A DNA stretch of 64,000 nt. Source: Bacillota bacterium (GTDB lineage Bacteria > Bacillota > Clostridia > Lachnospirales > CAG-274). The translations under genes and the position numbers were made by a program. How positions within the stretch are numbered: the stretch's first letter is position 1; each line of letters begins with the position of its first letter. The stretch spans positions 1-64,000 of the forward strand of contig JAFUAF010000061.1 of the NCBI GenBank assembly GCA_017460805.1, in the 5' to 3' direction. Of the stretch, positions 15,139 through 24,016 are shown piece by piece. The notes beneath the pieces are model-generated. The model was not told the DNA's origin, searched no databases, and worked only from the letters and a program-made list of their open reading frames with translations.

Positions 15139-17074
15139 ACCTTACATTTTTCAAGATCTGTATAACATCACGCATATCCGCTTTTGACTTTGTATGGTCG
15201 GTAACTTTGGCTGCGATAAAAGCGTTTTCGCTAAGCGTTTTCTCACCGCTCAAATATTCAAGCAGCAGCTGAGCATCAGCATTATTTACCAGATTGTTTG
15301 AATCCAGATTTACATTGCCCATTTTTATAAACTTATAGCCGTTTGACTTTGCATAGCTGCCAAGACCGTTTATATCGGCATAAGCGAATACTCTGAAACC
15401 GTTTTTCATACCGTCAAGGGCATTTGTCTCAAAGCCTGTTATGCGGTCGGGAATAATAATGTAATCAAGTGCCGTATCATCCGCAAAAGCTTTGAAACTA
15501 AGGTCTTTGAAACCGTTTTTAAGTTCTACATATTTAAGTTTCTTACAATCTCTGAAAGCACTGTGAAGTATCGTTGTCAGATTTTCAGATGCCACAAAGG
15601 ACTCAATGCCCGTGTTTTGGAACGCATACAGACCTACCTCCGTAACGGTATAGGACAGGGTAAGTTCTTTCAGTTCGGTACAATCCGTAAATACATGATT
15701 GCCCGTTTTTGTTACGCCATAGCCGTAAACTACCTTTTCAATAGAATTTTTAAGTCCGAAATCTGCATACCATGGGGTAGCGGAGTATGACGAATAGCTG
15801 CCGGGCGCTCCGGTTCCGCTGATAGTCAGGGTGCCCGTTGATGTATCAAAGCTCCAGCGGCAGTTACCTGTTGTTCCGCTGATGCTGCCATATGTAAAAC
15901 CGTTGTTTGTCGCATAGTTGGCAGCATTGCTTGGAGTATTTGTATATATCTTGAAACCGCTGACCTTGGTGTAACTGTTGTTTGTGTTGTTAAATCCAAA
16001 TGCGTAAGTACCTATAGATGTTACGGATGAGGGTATTATAACACTTGCCAGACCCGTATTTAAAAAAGCACTTTGTCCAACCGTTTTAAGTGTTGTCGGA
16101 AAATTTACATTTGTTAACGATCCACATCCCGAAAAAGCATTTAAGCCTATTGTGGTTAAGCCTTTCTGGAAATTTATCTCGCTCAATGATGTGCAGTTTT
16201 CAAACGCTCTTGCGTTTATTGTCTTCATCGTGCTTGGAAGTTTAACTGTTTTAAGACCATAACAATTGGAAAACGTATAGCTTCCTACACTTGTCAATCC
16301 TTCGGAAACAATTATTGTTTTGATATCTCTTCTGTCGAAGAATACATAGGTCGGCAAATTCATTGCGCCCGAACCGTAGATGGTCGCAGTACCCGTGCGG
16401 TCATCAAAACTCCATGCCGAGTTGTATTTACCGAAATTGTTGTTTGTTGCATATTCATAGCCCTTACTGCCTGTTGCCGCACATACATAAAAGCCGCTTG
16501 TTGCAGTATAACTTGAATTGCTGTAGGTATATCCAAACGCATTATTGCCTAAAGTGGTTACATTAGGCGGTATTGAAACATACGTCAGTCCCGTATTGCA
16601 AAATGCTGAACTCTGTATTTCTTTTACCGTGCTGCAAAGGTCTATGTTTTTAAGCGAGGTACAACCGTAAAAAGCCCCGCTGCCTATTTTTGTAAGCCCC
16701 TCGGGAAAATTTACATAAGTGAGCTTGCTGTCAAACTCAAACGCATAACGGCCTATCCTGGTTACAGTGCTTGGCAAAACGACCTGCGTTACACCCGAAC
16801 ACTCGTAAAAAGCGTAGGGACTCACATCGGTAATGCCATAGGAAACATAAACCATTTTTATGTCCTTGTAAAAATCGGTTTTATCGTAGAAATAATACTG
16901 GTCAATACCCATTTCACCCGATCCCGTCAGTGAAAGCACACCTGTCGATGTGTTAAAAGTATAGCTGCAGTTACCGGCCGTACCTGTCATTGTTTCAGCA
17001 TAAACAGCCGTCTGCAAAAGCATAACAGCCGCCGCTGCCAATAAAAGAGCAAAAAATTTTCTTAGTTTCGTCAT
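15137..17074 (-). CDS. Secreted BspA-type leucine-rich-repeat protein with degenerate dockerin-like tail
   Basis: Seen: 645 residues from ATG 17074 (GGAGAC ribosome site; the frame extends to 17104 without one). Signal peptide about 1-26. Three segments start with a GNCSYTFNTSTGVLSLTGSG-type beta motif and continue with LRR_5 repeats such as VVLPSTVTRIGRYAFE and NINFPEGLTKIGSGAFYGC (approximate forms). The last 60 residues (NVNLDSNNLVNNADAQLLLE and KADMRDVIQILKNV) have dockerin spacing: a D-x-N...N-x-A-D loop plus helix, then a second half with most calcium ligands lost. Known: BspA-like LRR proteins mediate surface or host binding. It converges with the dockerin-bearing CotH gene. Confidence 0.8.
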   Translation of the reverse strand: MTKLRKFFALLLAAAAVMLLQTAVYAETMTGTAGNCSYTFNTSTGVLSLTGSGEMGIDQYYFYDKTDFYKDIKMVYVSYGITDVSPYAFYECSGVTQVVLPSTVTRIGRYAFEFDSKLTYVNFPEGLTKIGSGAFYGCTSLKNIDLCSTVKEIQSSAFCNTGLTYVSIPPNVTTLGNNAFGYTYSNSSYTATSGFYVCAATGSKGYEYATNNNFGKYNSAWSFDDRTGTATIYGSGAMNLPTYVFFDRRDIKTIIVSEGLTSVGSYTFSNCYGLKTVKLPSTMKTINARAFENCTSLSEINFQKGLTTIGLNAFSGCGSLTNVNFPTTLKTVGQSAFLNTGLASVIIPSSVTSIGTYAFGFNNTNNSYTKVSGFKIYTNTPSNAANYATNNGFTYGSISGTTGNCRWSFDTSTGTLTISGTGAPGSYSSYSATPWYADFGLKNSIEKVVYGYGVTKTGNHVFTDCTELKELTLSYTVTEVGLYAFQNTGIESFVASENLTTILHSAFRDCKKLKYVELKNGFKDLSFKAFADDTALDYIIIPDRITGFETNALDGMKNGFRVFAYADINGLGSYAKSNGYKFIKMGNVNLDSNNLVNNADAQLLLEYLSGEKTLSENAFIAAKVTDHTKSKADMRDVIQILKNVR

Positions 17075-17359
17075 TTGTCTGTCTCCTTTCCTAAAAGCTT
17101 GCAAAGTACAGGCTCAATACCAAAGGCCCGTACTTGTGCATTTTCTTAACCGATATCCACGTTTTTGGAATATTTTGTTAAGAAATGTCCGTTCTTTGAT
17201 CATATATACTATTATAACACATAAATTATATAAGTACAATAGCAAAAATATAATAACTCACATTTGCCTGATCTTAACCGAAATTATAAAAGCGGCAGAT
17301 GCGGTTTGTTATGAGAGTTTTACGATCGGGACAACAGAAAGAAGCCGACAAACTCCGTT
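17075..17359. other. AT-rich intergenic region between the LRR protein and miaA
   Basis: 285 bases with no supported gene. It presumably contains the promoter of the minus-strand LRR gene; no strong minus-35/minus-10 pair or terminator was identified with confidence. Confidence 0.5.
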
Positions 17360-18283
17360 TTATATCTGTTTTAATATTTCTTTTGCGGCCGATAGGGCGT
17401 TGTTTTTGTCCATGTCTATCCATATTGCCTGCGGGCATTGATGTCTGAACCATGTCAGCTGGCGTTTTGCAAAATGTCTTGTGTTTTGTTTAAGTGTGTA
17501 TATTGCTTCGTCAAGCGTACATTCGCCGTTGAAGCAGGGCACAAATTCCTTATAGCCTATGCCCTGCATAGACACAAGGTTCGGCGGATATTTTTTCAGT
17601 AAGTTTTCGACCTCGTTTAAAAGTCCGTCATTCAGCATTATATCAATACGCTTTTCTATGCGGTCATACAGTCTTTTCCTGTCCATATCCAGCACAAATA
17701 TCTTGGCGTTATAAGCGGCTTCGCGCTGCTTTTCCTCTTTGTTGTGCTCGGATATTTTTTTATTGTTAAGGCGGTAAAATTCTATTGCGCGAATAACTTT
17801 TTTAATATTGTTCGGATGAATGGCTTCCGCGGCTTCGGGGTCTGTCTCTTTTAGCATATTATGCAGATATTCCGCGCCTTTTTCTTCGGCGATTTTTTGA
17901 AGTCCTGTCCTTATGCCGCTTTCCTCGTCTTTTTCCTTAGCAAAATCATTGTCGTAGAGTACAGCATTTATATAAAAACCCGTACCGCCGGCTATTATCG
18001 GCATTTTTCCGCGTGAAGAAATGTCTGCGATATATTTCTTCGCATAACGCTGAAATACCGCAACATTAAATTCCCCGTCGGGTTCAAGTATATCTATAAG
18101 AAAGTGCGGGATGCCCTGCATTTCGTCCCTTGTGACCTTTGCCGTGCCGATATCCATGCCTTTGTATACCTGCATACTGTCTGCTGATATTATCTCGCCG
18201 CCGCAAAGCTTGGCAAGCTCTACCGAAACGGCCGTCTTGCCGCAGGCGGTAGGCCCCGATATTATAATAAGTTCCTGTTTCAT
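17360..18283 (-). CDS. miaA: tRNA dimethylallyltransferase MiaA
   Basis: Seen: 307 residues, the usual length. N-terminal P-loop GPTACGKTAVSVELAK; SADSMQVYKGMDIGTAK, which is the substrate-binding motif; AGGTGFYINAVLYD; and the C-terminal QNTRHFAKRQLTWFRHQ, the tRNA-binding signature. Reaction: transfers a dimethylallyl group to A37 of tRNAs reading UNN codons. Lies downstream of nrdD but is separated from it by a terminator hairpin (18296-18325), so probably has its own expression. Confidence 0.97.
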   Translation of the reverse strand: MKQELIIISGPTACGKTAVSVELAKLCGGEIISADSMQVYKGMDIGTAKVTRDEMQGIPHFLIDILEPDGEFNVAVFQRYAKKYIADISSRGKMPIIAGGTGFYINAVLYDNDFAKEKDEESGIRTGLQKIAEEKGAEYLHNMLKETDPEAAEAIHPNNIKKVIRAIEFYRLNNKKISEHNKEEKQREAAYNAKIFVLDMDRKRLYDRIEKRIDIMLNDGLLNEVENLLKKYPPNLVSMQGIGYKEFVPCFNGECTLDEAIYTLKQNTRHFAKRQLTWFRHQCPQAIWIDMDKNNALSAAKEILKQI

Positions 18284-18290
18284 AATTACC

Positions 18291-18325
18291 TCAAAAATGA
18301 CCGCCTGCTCAGACAGACGGTCATT
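18291..18325 (-). terminator. Terminator downstream of nrdD
   Basis: On the minus strand AATGACCGTCTG pairs with CAGGCGGTCATT (18325-18296, one mismatch) and continues into TTTTT. It stands between the nrdD stop and the miaA start. Confidence 0.65.
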
Positions 18326-18329
18326 GTGT

Positions 18330-20687
18330 TTATAAGCTGTGTTTTACTCTGTCGCGTACTTCCGCAAGTTTTGCATCGTTGAATTTATCAAGCGTACCAA
18401 CCAGGTAGCCCGTAATTCTTCTTATACGCTCAACGCCGCCTTCTTCGGCAACATTTCTGCCGCACTTGGGGCAAACATCGTTTATTATGCCTGTGTAGCC
18501 GCAAACGGGGTCACGGTCAACAGGGTGGTTTACAGAACCGTAGCCGATGCCTTTTTCTTTCATGTAGCGGATAACTTTTTCAAAAGCGGCAACATTCTTT
18601 ACGGTATCACCGTCAAGCTCTACATAAGAGATGTGGCCTGCGTTTGTAAGTTCGTGATAAGGCGCTTCAATATCTATCTTTTCGGCAGCGCTTATCTGAT
18701 AATAAACGGGTACATGGAAACTGTTTGTGTAGTATTCCCTGTCCGTAACGCCCTCTATAATGCCGAAACGCTTTTTATCCATTTTGACAAAACGACCCGA
18801 AAGACCCTCGGCGGGTGTGGCAAGCAGCGAGAAATTAAGCTTTCTTGTAGCTGCTTCTTCGTCCATTCTGTTACGCATATGACGTATTATCTCATAACCC
18901 AAAGCTGCGGAACGCTTGCTCTCGCCGTGATGCTTGCCCGTAAGTGCTTTAAGGCACTCTGCAAGACCGATGAAACCTACACTCAAAGTACCATGGCGCA
19001 GTACCTTTTCAAGCGTATCTTCGGGGCCGAGCCCGTCGCTGTCTATCCATACGCCCTGTCCCATAAGGAAGGGGAAATTTTTTACCTTTTTATTGCACTG
19101 AATCTGAAAGCGCTCCAGAAGCTGGTCTACACAAAGGTCTATCTTTTCATCAAGCAGACGGAAGAAAGTATCTATATCGCCCTTTGCAAGAATACCGAGC
19201 CTTGGCAGATTTATAGAAGTAAAGCTGAGGTTGCCGCGGCCGTAAGTTATCTCGCGAGTGGGGTCGTAGGTATTGCCGATAACTCTTGTACGGCAGCCCA
19301 TGTAGCTTATCTCCGTTTCGGGATGACCTTCCTTATAGTACTGAAGATTAAAAGGCGCATCCTGGAACGAGAAGTTGGGGAAAAGTCTTTTTGCACTGAC
19401 CTTGCAGGCAAGCTTGAACAAGTCGTAGTTAGGCTCGTCCGAATTGAAATTGATACCCTCTTTTACCCTGAAAATATGGATAGGGAAGATAGGTGTCTCG
19501 CCGTTGCCAAGGCCTGCATCAAGTGCAAGAAGTACGTTTTTTATGACCATTCTGCCCTCGGCGCTTGTGTCCGTACCATAGTTTATGGATGAAAACGGTG
19601 TCTGTGCGCCCGCACGGGAGTTCATGGTGTTAAGGTTGTGTATAAGTGACTCCATAGCCTGATAAGTAGCCTTGTCGGTCTCTCTTAAAGCATTTTTATA
19701 GGAGTTTTTCTGTGCTTTTTCTATAATTGCGGTATCTATGCCCTCGGAAATAAGAAGCTGCTTTTCGGCTGCCATATAGTCCTCATAATCAGCTATTCTG
19801 AGCACCTTGCCCGCACCCTCAAGCATAAGATAAATGCCCTCTATCATTTCATCGGTGTTTTCAAGGTCGCAAAGTATCTCAAGGTCACGCGCCATAAGAT
19901 TTTTATAGCGCTTTGCAAAAGACTTTCTTACGCCGAGACCCAAAGCATAGTCAAAATTGGGAATACTCTGACCGCCATGCTGGTCGTTCTGGTTTGACTG
20001 GATAGCAATGCAGGCAAGGGCAGAGTAGCTTGAAATATCGTTAGGCTCTCTTAAAATGCCGTGGCCTGTGTTGAAACCGTGGTCAAACAGCTTTATAAGG
20101 TCTATCTGCGTACAGGTAGTCGTCATTGTGAGAAAGTCAAGGTCATGGATATGGATATCGCCGTTTTTATGCGCTTCGCTGTGTTCGGGCTTTAATACGA
20201 ACATCTGATAGAACTGCTTTGCGCCCTCGCTTCCGTATTTGAGCATGGTACCCATAGCGGTATCGCCGTTTACATTGGCATTTTCTCTTTTTAAGTTGCT
20301 GTCTTTCGCCTCACTGAAAGTTATATCCTGATAAATCTTCATAAGGCGTGTGTTCTTTTCGCGTATGCGGTTTCTCTCTGCACGGTAGATGATAAAATTC
20401 TTTGCTACCTTGTAGTGATGACGGTTGATAAGCTCTTCCTCAACAAGATCCTGTATCTGCTCAACGGTAGGCGAGGTGTGTATTTTCTCAACTGCCGCCT
20501 GCAAAACCGAATCGGCTATGTCGATGCAGTAGCTTTCGGATTTGTATTCGCCGCTTGCGTCAAAAGCCTTTCTTACCGCATCGGCGATCTTCACTTTATT
20601 GAATATAGCGTGCCTGCCGTCACGCTTTATTATCTCTTTGATCTGTAACTGATGAATGGGTAATTCCTGTTTAAGTGCCGTACTCAT
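18330..20687 (-). CDS. nrdD: Anaerobic (class III) ribonucleoside-triphosphate reductase
   Basis: Seen: 785 residues. N-terminal ATP-cone (IIKRDGRHAIFNKVKIADAV) about 17-110; NrdD core with GDIHIHDLDF, CTQIDL and YGRGNLSFTSINLPRLG; C-terminal zinc site CGYTGIINDVCPKCG; and the glycyl-radical motif RITGYLVGTLDKFN near the end. Reaction: reduces NTPs to dNTPs under anaerobic conditions using a glycyl radical and formate. The activase NrdG, usually the next gene, is not present here (miaA follows). GGAGG precedes the start, and two NrdR boxes lie upstream, so the NrdR encoded at 2538-2999 is the likely repressor. Confidence 0.97.
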   Translation of the reverse strand: MSTALKQELPIHQLQIKEIIKRDGRHAIFNKVKIADAVRKAFDASGEYKSESYCIDIADSVLQAAVEKIHTSPTVEQIQDLVEEELINRHHYKVAKNFIIYRAERNRIREKNTRLMKIYQDITFSEAKDSNLKRENANVNGDTAMGTMLKYGSEGAKQFYQMFVLKPEHSEAHKNGDIHIHDLDFLTMTTTCTQIDLIKLFDHGFNTGHGILREPNDISSYSALACIAIQSNQNDQHGGQSIPNFDYALGLGVRKSFAKRYKNLMARDLEILCDLENTDEMIEGIYLMLEGAGKVLRIADYEDYMAAEKQLLISEGIDTAIIEKAQKNSYKNALRETDKATYQAMESLIHNLNTMNSRAGAQTPFSSINYGTDTSAEGRMVIKNVLLALDAGLGNGETPIFPIHIFRVKEGINFNSDEPNYDLFKLACKVSAKRLFPNFSFQDAPFNLQYYKEGHPETEISYMGCRTRVIGNTYDPTREITYGRGNLSFTSINLPRLGILAKGDIDTFFRLLDEKIDLCVDQLLERFQIQCNKKVKNFPFLMGQGVWIDSDGLGPEDTLEKVLRHGTLSVGFIGLAECLKALTGKHHGESKRSAALGYEIIRHMRNRMDEEAATRKLNFSLLATPAEGLSGRFVKMDKKRFGIIEGVTDREYYTNSFHVPVYYQISAAEKIDIEAPYHELTNAGHISYVELDGDTVKNVAAFEKVIRYMKEKGIGYGSVNHPVDRDPVCGYTGIINDVCPKCGRNVAEEGGVERIRRITGYLVGTLDKFNDAKLAEVRDRVKHSL

Positions 20688-20736
20688 TTGGGTGTTCCTC
20701 CGTAAAAATTTGTAAGTATCTATTTTATCGTACTTT

Positions 20737-20783
20737 TCACTAAATATAGTTGCTGCTGAGTTATAGTATACTATATTTAGTTG
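20737..20783. promoter_or_regulatory. Pair of NrdR boxes upstream of nrdD
   Basis: TCACTAAATATAGTTG (20737-20752) and ATACTATATTTAGTTG (20768-20783) both resemble the NrdR consensus ACACwATATATwGTGT; their start-to-start distance is 31 bases, three helical turns, as in characterised nrd operons. They sit 50-100 bases upstream of the nrdD start. Confidence 0.75.
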
Positions 20784-20873
20784 TGTTTGTAAAGCATAAT
20801 TAATAAAAAAATACCGAAAAAAATGTTAAAAATTTGTGTATTTATGTTACAGATCGGTTACAGATCGTTATAT

Positions 20874-20906
20874 AAAAAACAAACGAGGGATGCCGAAACA
20901 TCCCCC
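20874..20906 (-). terminator. Terminator of the small Cys-rich gene
   Basis: On the minus strand GGGGGATG (20906-20899) and CATCCCTC (20892-20885) form a stem with a 6-base loop, followed by GTTTGTTTTTTA. Confidence 0.75.
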
Positions 20907-20915
20907 TTTTTGGAT

Positions 20916-21215
20916 TTAAACCGCATTGTGAGTAAAACTTACTATCTTGCACAGGGGTATCTCGGTAACGGAGCCGAGAATATTGCCGCAGTTTCTTCTG
21001 CTGCCGCCGTTATAGCCCCAGCCGTCTGTGCAGCTTGAACCGAGAGGGCAGTTTGGTGCACGGCCGAAGCAGGTGATAAGCTTTATGCTGTCCTCGCTTA
21101 CTGCCGCAAGTACTCCCGTAAAGCCGCTGCCCGATAAGCCGCCGCTGGATGTGAACACGGTCACGGTCTCGCCGATATGACGGCAAAGACTGTCTGTCAG
21201 ATTGCCTGTATACAT
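20916..21215 (-). CDS. Small cysteine-rich protein of unknown function
   Basis: Seen: 99 residues, ATG at 21215 with AAAGGAG upstream and its own terminator, so it is a real single gene. The N-terminal half (GETVTVFTSSGG, SGFTGVLAAVSEDSIKLIT) looks like a small beta-barrel of Sm/SH3-like type. The C-terminal half is Gly/Cys-rich (CFGRAPNCPLGSSC, GGSRRNCGNILG, PLCKIV) with six cysteines in the whole protein. Similar small proteins in spore-forming Clostridia are sometimes coat-associated; this is only a weak analogy. No signal peptide. Confidence 0.75.
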   Translation of the reverse strand: MYTGNLTDSLCRHIGETVTVFTSSGGLSGSGFTGVLAAVSEDSIKLITCFGRAPNCPLGSSCTDGWGYNGGSRRNCGNILGSVTEIPLCKIVSFTHNAV

Positions 21216-21539
21216 GATTTTAGCTCCTTTCCTTAATTAATGGGGTGCTGTTTTGCCTCCCGCTATATACTATGTTTTGCCTTTAAAAATGTTACTGCGC
21301 CGCACGTAAGCAATAAAAGCTTTCTTTTGACAAAAATGCCCAAATAAAAAGGTTTTATCGGCGAAAAATTTTCTAAAAAAAAAGTCCCGCACCTATTGAA
21401 AAAAGGCAAAAAAACGTGTATTATATAACGTGAACTTCTTTTGCCGTTTGACATTGGAGTTCTGTTTGAATAATAATTTTTATATATTCGGGACAAAATA
21501 ACGGATATTTGATATATATTAAAATCGGAGGAAATATAG
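21216..21539. promoter_or_regulatory. Divergent intergenic region with the mreB promoter
   Basis: 324 bases without a supported gene. TTGACA (21448-21453), 17-base spacer and TAATAA (21471-21476) form a good sigma-A promoter for the cell-shape operon about 60 bases before mreB. A 94-residue minus-strand frame here has no ribosome site and overlaps mreB; it was not accepted. Confidence 0.65.
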
Positions 21540-22574
21540 ATGTTCACAAAAGATATGGGTATAGATCTCGGAACAGCAAATACCCTTGTTTATGTAAAAG
21601 GCAGGGGAATTGAAGTAAATGAGCCGTCGGTGGTTGCAATAAACAATATCACACGGGAAGTGCTTGCCGTAGGCGATGAAGCAAAGGAAATGATAGGCCG
21701 CACACCCGGCAATATCGTTGCCATAAGACCCATGAAAGACGGTGTTATAGCTGATTTTGAAGTAACACAGGCCATGCTTAAATATTTTATTTCAAAAACT
21801 TATAACCGCACCATATTCAGCCCCAGACCGCGTATCATAATCTGCGTGCCCTCGGGTGTAACGGAGGTTGAAAAGCGTGCCGTGATAGAGTCTGCCATTG
21901 CTGCGGGTGCAAAGGAAAAAAATGTCTATCTTATAGAGGAACCCATGGCGGCGGCTATCGGTGCAAAACTTCCCGTTGAAGAGCCCACGGGCAGTATGGT
22001 CGTGGATATAGGCGGCGGCACAAGCGAGGTCGCAGTCATATCTCTCGGCGGCATTGTGACAAGCCAGTCCGTGCGTATTGCGGGCGATGCCTTTGATATG
22101 GCTATCGTAAACCATATCAAAAAGGAATTTGCCCTTTCCATAGGCGAAAGAAGTGCGGAAGATATAAAACTTAAGATAGGCTGTGCTTATTTAAGCAAAG
22201 ACGACAAGAAAAAAGATATGGAGATTAGGGGCAGAGACCTTATAACGGGACTTCCCAAGACGGTCATCATCAATTCGGACATGGTGCTTGAAGCGCTTTC
22301 GGAGCCTGTGAGTGCCATTGTTGATGCGATAAAATCTTCCCTTGAAAAGACTCCGCCCGAACTTGCGGCGGATATTATGGAAGCAGGAATTTTTCTTACG
22401 GGCGGCGGTGCACTTCTTCGCGGACTCGATACTCTGGTGGCAAAGGAAACGGGTATGCCCGTACATGTTGCCCCCGAGCCGCTTAATTGTGTCGCAGAGG
22501 GCACGGGTGCTGCACTCGAGCAGATAGACAACCTTAGAAATGTCTTATATTCATCACAAAGACTCAGGATCTGA
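21540..22574 (+). CDS. mreB: Rod-shape-determining actin homologue MreB
   Basis: Seen: 344 residues, ATG after AATCGGAGG. Actin-fold motifs: [16 protein letters not shown] (phosphate 1), [13 protein letters not shown] (phosphate 2), and [17 protein letters not shown] adenosine motif [13 protein letters not shown]. Polymerises on the inner membrane to direct sidewall synthesis. First gene of mreB-mreC-mreD-PBP2, the standard elongasome order. It could equally be named Mbl, since paralogues are not separable by eye. Confidence 0.96.
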   Translation: MFTKDMGIDLGTANTLVYVKGRGIEVNEPSVVAINNITREVLAVGDEAKEMIGRTPGNIVAIRPMKDGVIADFEVTQAMLKYFISKTYNRTIFSPRPRIIICVPSGVTEVEKRAVIESAIAAGAKEKNVYLIEEPMAAAIGAKLPVEEPTGSMVVDIGGGTSEVAVISLGGIVTSQSVRIAGDAFDMAIVNHIKKEFALSIGERSAEDIKLKIGCAYLSKDDKKKDMEIRGRDLITGLPKTVIINSDMVLEALSEPVSAIVDAIKSSLEKTPPELAADIMEAGIFLTGGGALLRGLDTLVAKETGMPVHVAPEPLNCVAEGTGAALEQIDNLRNVLYSSQRLRI

Positions 22575-22589
22575 CAGAGGTAAAATAAA

Positions 22590-23447
22590 TTGAAGCGTTT
22601 TAACGAAAATAAAAAGGGGCTCGGTGCTCTGGTAATAATCTTTTGTCTTGCGGCCGCCGTGCTTACGGTAGACCGCGCAAAGCCTACTTTTATAGAGAAT
22701 ACTTTCGGCTTTATAATAGTTCCGCTGCAAAGTTTCAGCACAAGCACTGCGGACTGGTTTGAGGACAAAGCCAACTATTTTAAGGATATAAACCGTCTTA
22801 AACAGGAAAACAGCGAGTTAAAAGAACAGATACTTTTACAGAACGCAAAACTTAGCCAGATGGAATATCTTAAAAACGAAAACGACAAGCTGACTTCGCT
22901 TTTGCAGATGGACAACAAATATACGGACTTTTCCACCGTCGGCGCAAAGATAATAGCCAAAGACCCGGGCAACTGGTACAATAATTTTGTTATAGACAAA
23001 GGCAGTGAGGACGGACTGAAGAAAAATATGGCCGTGCTTTCCGGCGAAGGTCTTGTCGGCAGAATATTGGAGTGCGGCAGCCACTATTCAAAGGTCACTG
23101 CCATAATAGACGACAGCAACGCAATAAGCGGCCAGAGTATCCGCACCGAGGATATTGGCTATGTAAAGGGCGATCTTTCGGATATGGGCAGCTGCCGCAT
23201 GGAGTATATAAATTTTGATGCCGAGATAATAGAGGGTGACGAGATCGTAACTTCAAACCTCAGTACCATATTTCCGCCGGGACTTAAAATAGGCTATGTA
23301 AAAAGCGTGCAGACGGACACGAACGGACTTACAAAATACGCTAAAATAGAGCCTACTGCGGATTTTCAGCACCTTGAAAACGTACTTGTGATAAACGAGG
23401 AGTTCGGCAACGACTACGAAAGCGATCTTGCACAAAACGGCAATTAA
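22590..23447 (+). CDS. mreC: Rod-shape-determining protein MreC
   Basis: Seen: 285 residues. Starts at a TTG (22590) with AGAGG nine bases upstream; no in-frame ATG nearby is better. One N-terminal transmembrane segment (about 11-25), a coiled coil (about 55-105, INRLKQENSELKEQILLQNA), then the periplasmic-type beta domain with IIAKDPGNWYNNFVIDKG and GLVGRILECGSHYSKV, both MreC signatures. Bridges MreB and MreD to PBP2 outside the membrane. 15 bases after mreB. Confidence 0.95.
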   Translation: MKRFNENKKGLGALVIIFCLAAAVLTVDRAKPTFIENTFGFIIVPLQSFSTSTADWFEDKANYFKDINRLKQENSELKEQILLQNAKLSQMEYLKNENDKLTSLLQMDNKYTDFSTVGAKIIAKDPGNWYNNFVIDKGSEDGLKKNMAVLSGEGLVGRILECGSHYSKVTAIIDDSNAISGQSIRTEDIGYVKGDLSDMGSCRMEYINFDAEIIEGDEIVTSNLSTIFPPGLKIGYVKSVQTDTNGLTKYAKIEPTADFQHLENVLVINEEFGNDYESDLAQNGN

Positions 23448-23481
23448 ATTTTACCGTCTTTATATTTTATAAGAGGAAATT

Positions 23482-23994
23482 ATGAGATATATTTTTTACT
23501 TTTTTTCATTATTGATAAATTTTGTGCTGCAGTCAACGCTGTTTGAACATATAACACTTGCGGGTATAAAACCGAATCTTATACTTGTTTCGGTTATTTC
23601 CGTTGCCTGTCTGCGCGACGAGCACGAGGGCGCGGCTTACGGTTTTTTTGCGGGTCTTTTGCAGGACTGCGCATTTTCGACTTACATAGGAAGTTATGTG
23701 TTTTTATATACCTTTACGGGATATTTCTGCGGTCTGCTTTTAAAAAGCTTTTACCGCGAAAATTTTATTCTGCCGATGGGCATTGCTGCTACAGCGACAT
23801 TTTTATTTAATTTTGCATACTATGTTATAAATGTACTTCTGCGCGGTTATACAAATGCGGGATATTTTATCACAAGGATAATACTGCCCGAAACGGTCTA
23901 CAATGCGCTCGCAATGATAGTCGTGTACAATCTTTATGTTTATATAAACAGATATCTTGAAGAAAACGAGAAGTATAAGAGGAAAGTTTTCTGA
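23482..23994 (+). CDS. mreD: Rod-shape-determining protein MreD
   Basis: Seen: 170 residues with about five hydrophobic segments and no soluble domain, the size and topology of MreD. Position between mreC and the class B PBP supports the call. Ribosome site AAGAGGAAA before ATG 23482. Membrane component of the elongasome. Confidence 0.92.
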   Translation: MRYIFYFFSLLINFVLQSTLFEHITLAGIKPNLILVSVISVACLRDEHEGAAYGFFAGLLQDCAFSTYIGSYVFLYTFTGYFCGLLLKSFYRENFILPMGIAATATFLFNFAYYVINVLLRGYTNAGYFITRIILPETVYNALAMIVVYNLYVYINRYLEENEKYKRKVF

Positions 23995-24016
23995 TTTTAT
24001 AAGGAGAGGCTTTTTG

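Noticed and set aside
18339..19592. A 417-codon open frame on the plus strand inside nrdD
   Set aside because: Long, but fully antisense to a conserved enzyme with all motifs, no ribosome site or recognisable domain; a codon-bias shadow.
21263..21547. A 94-codon minus-strand frame in front of mreB
   Set aside because: Overlaps the mreB start and its promoter and has no ribosome site.
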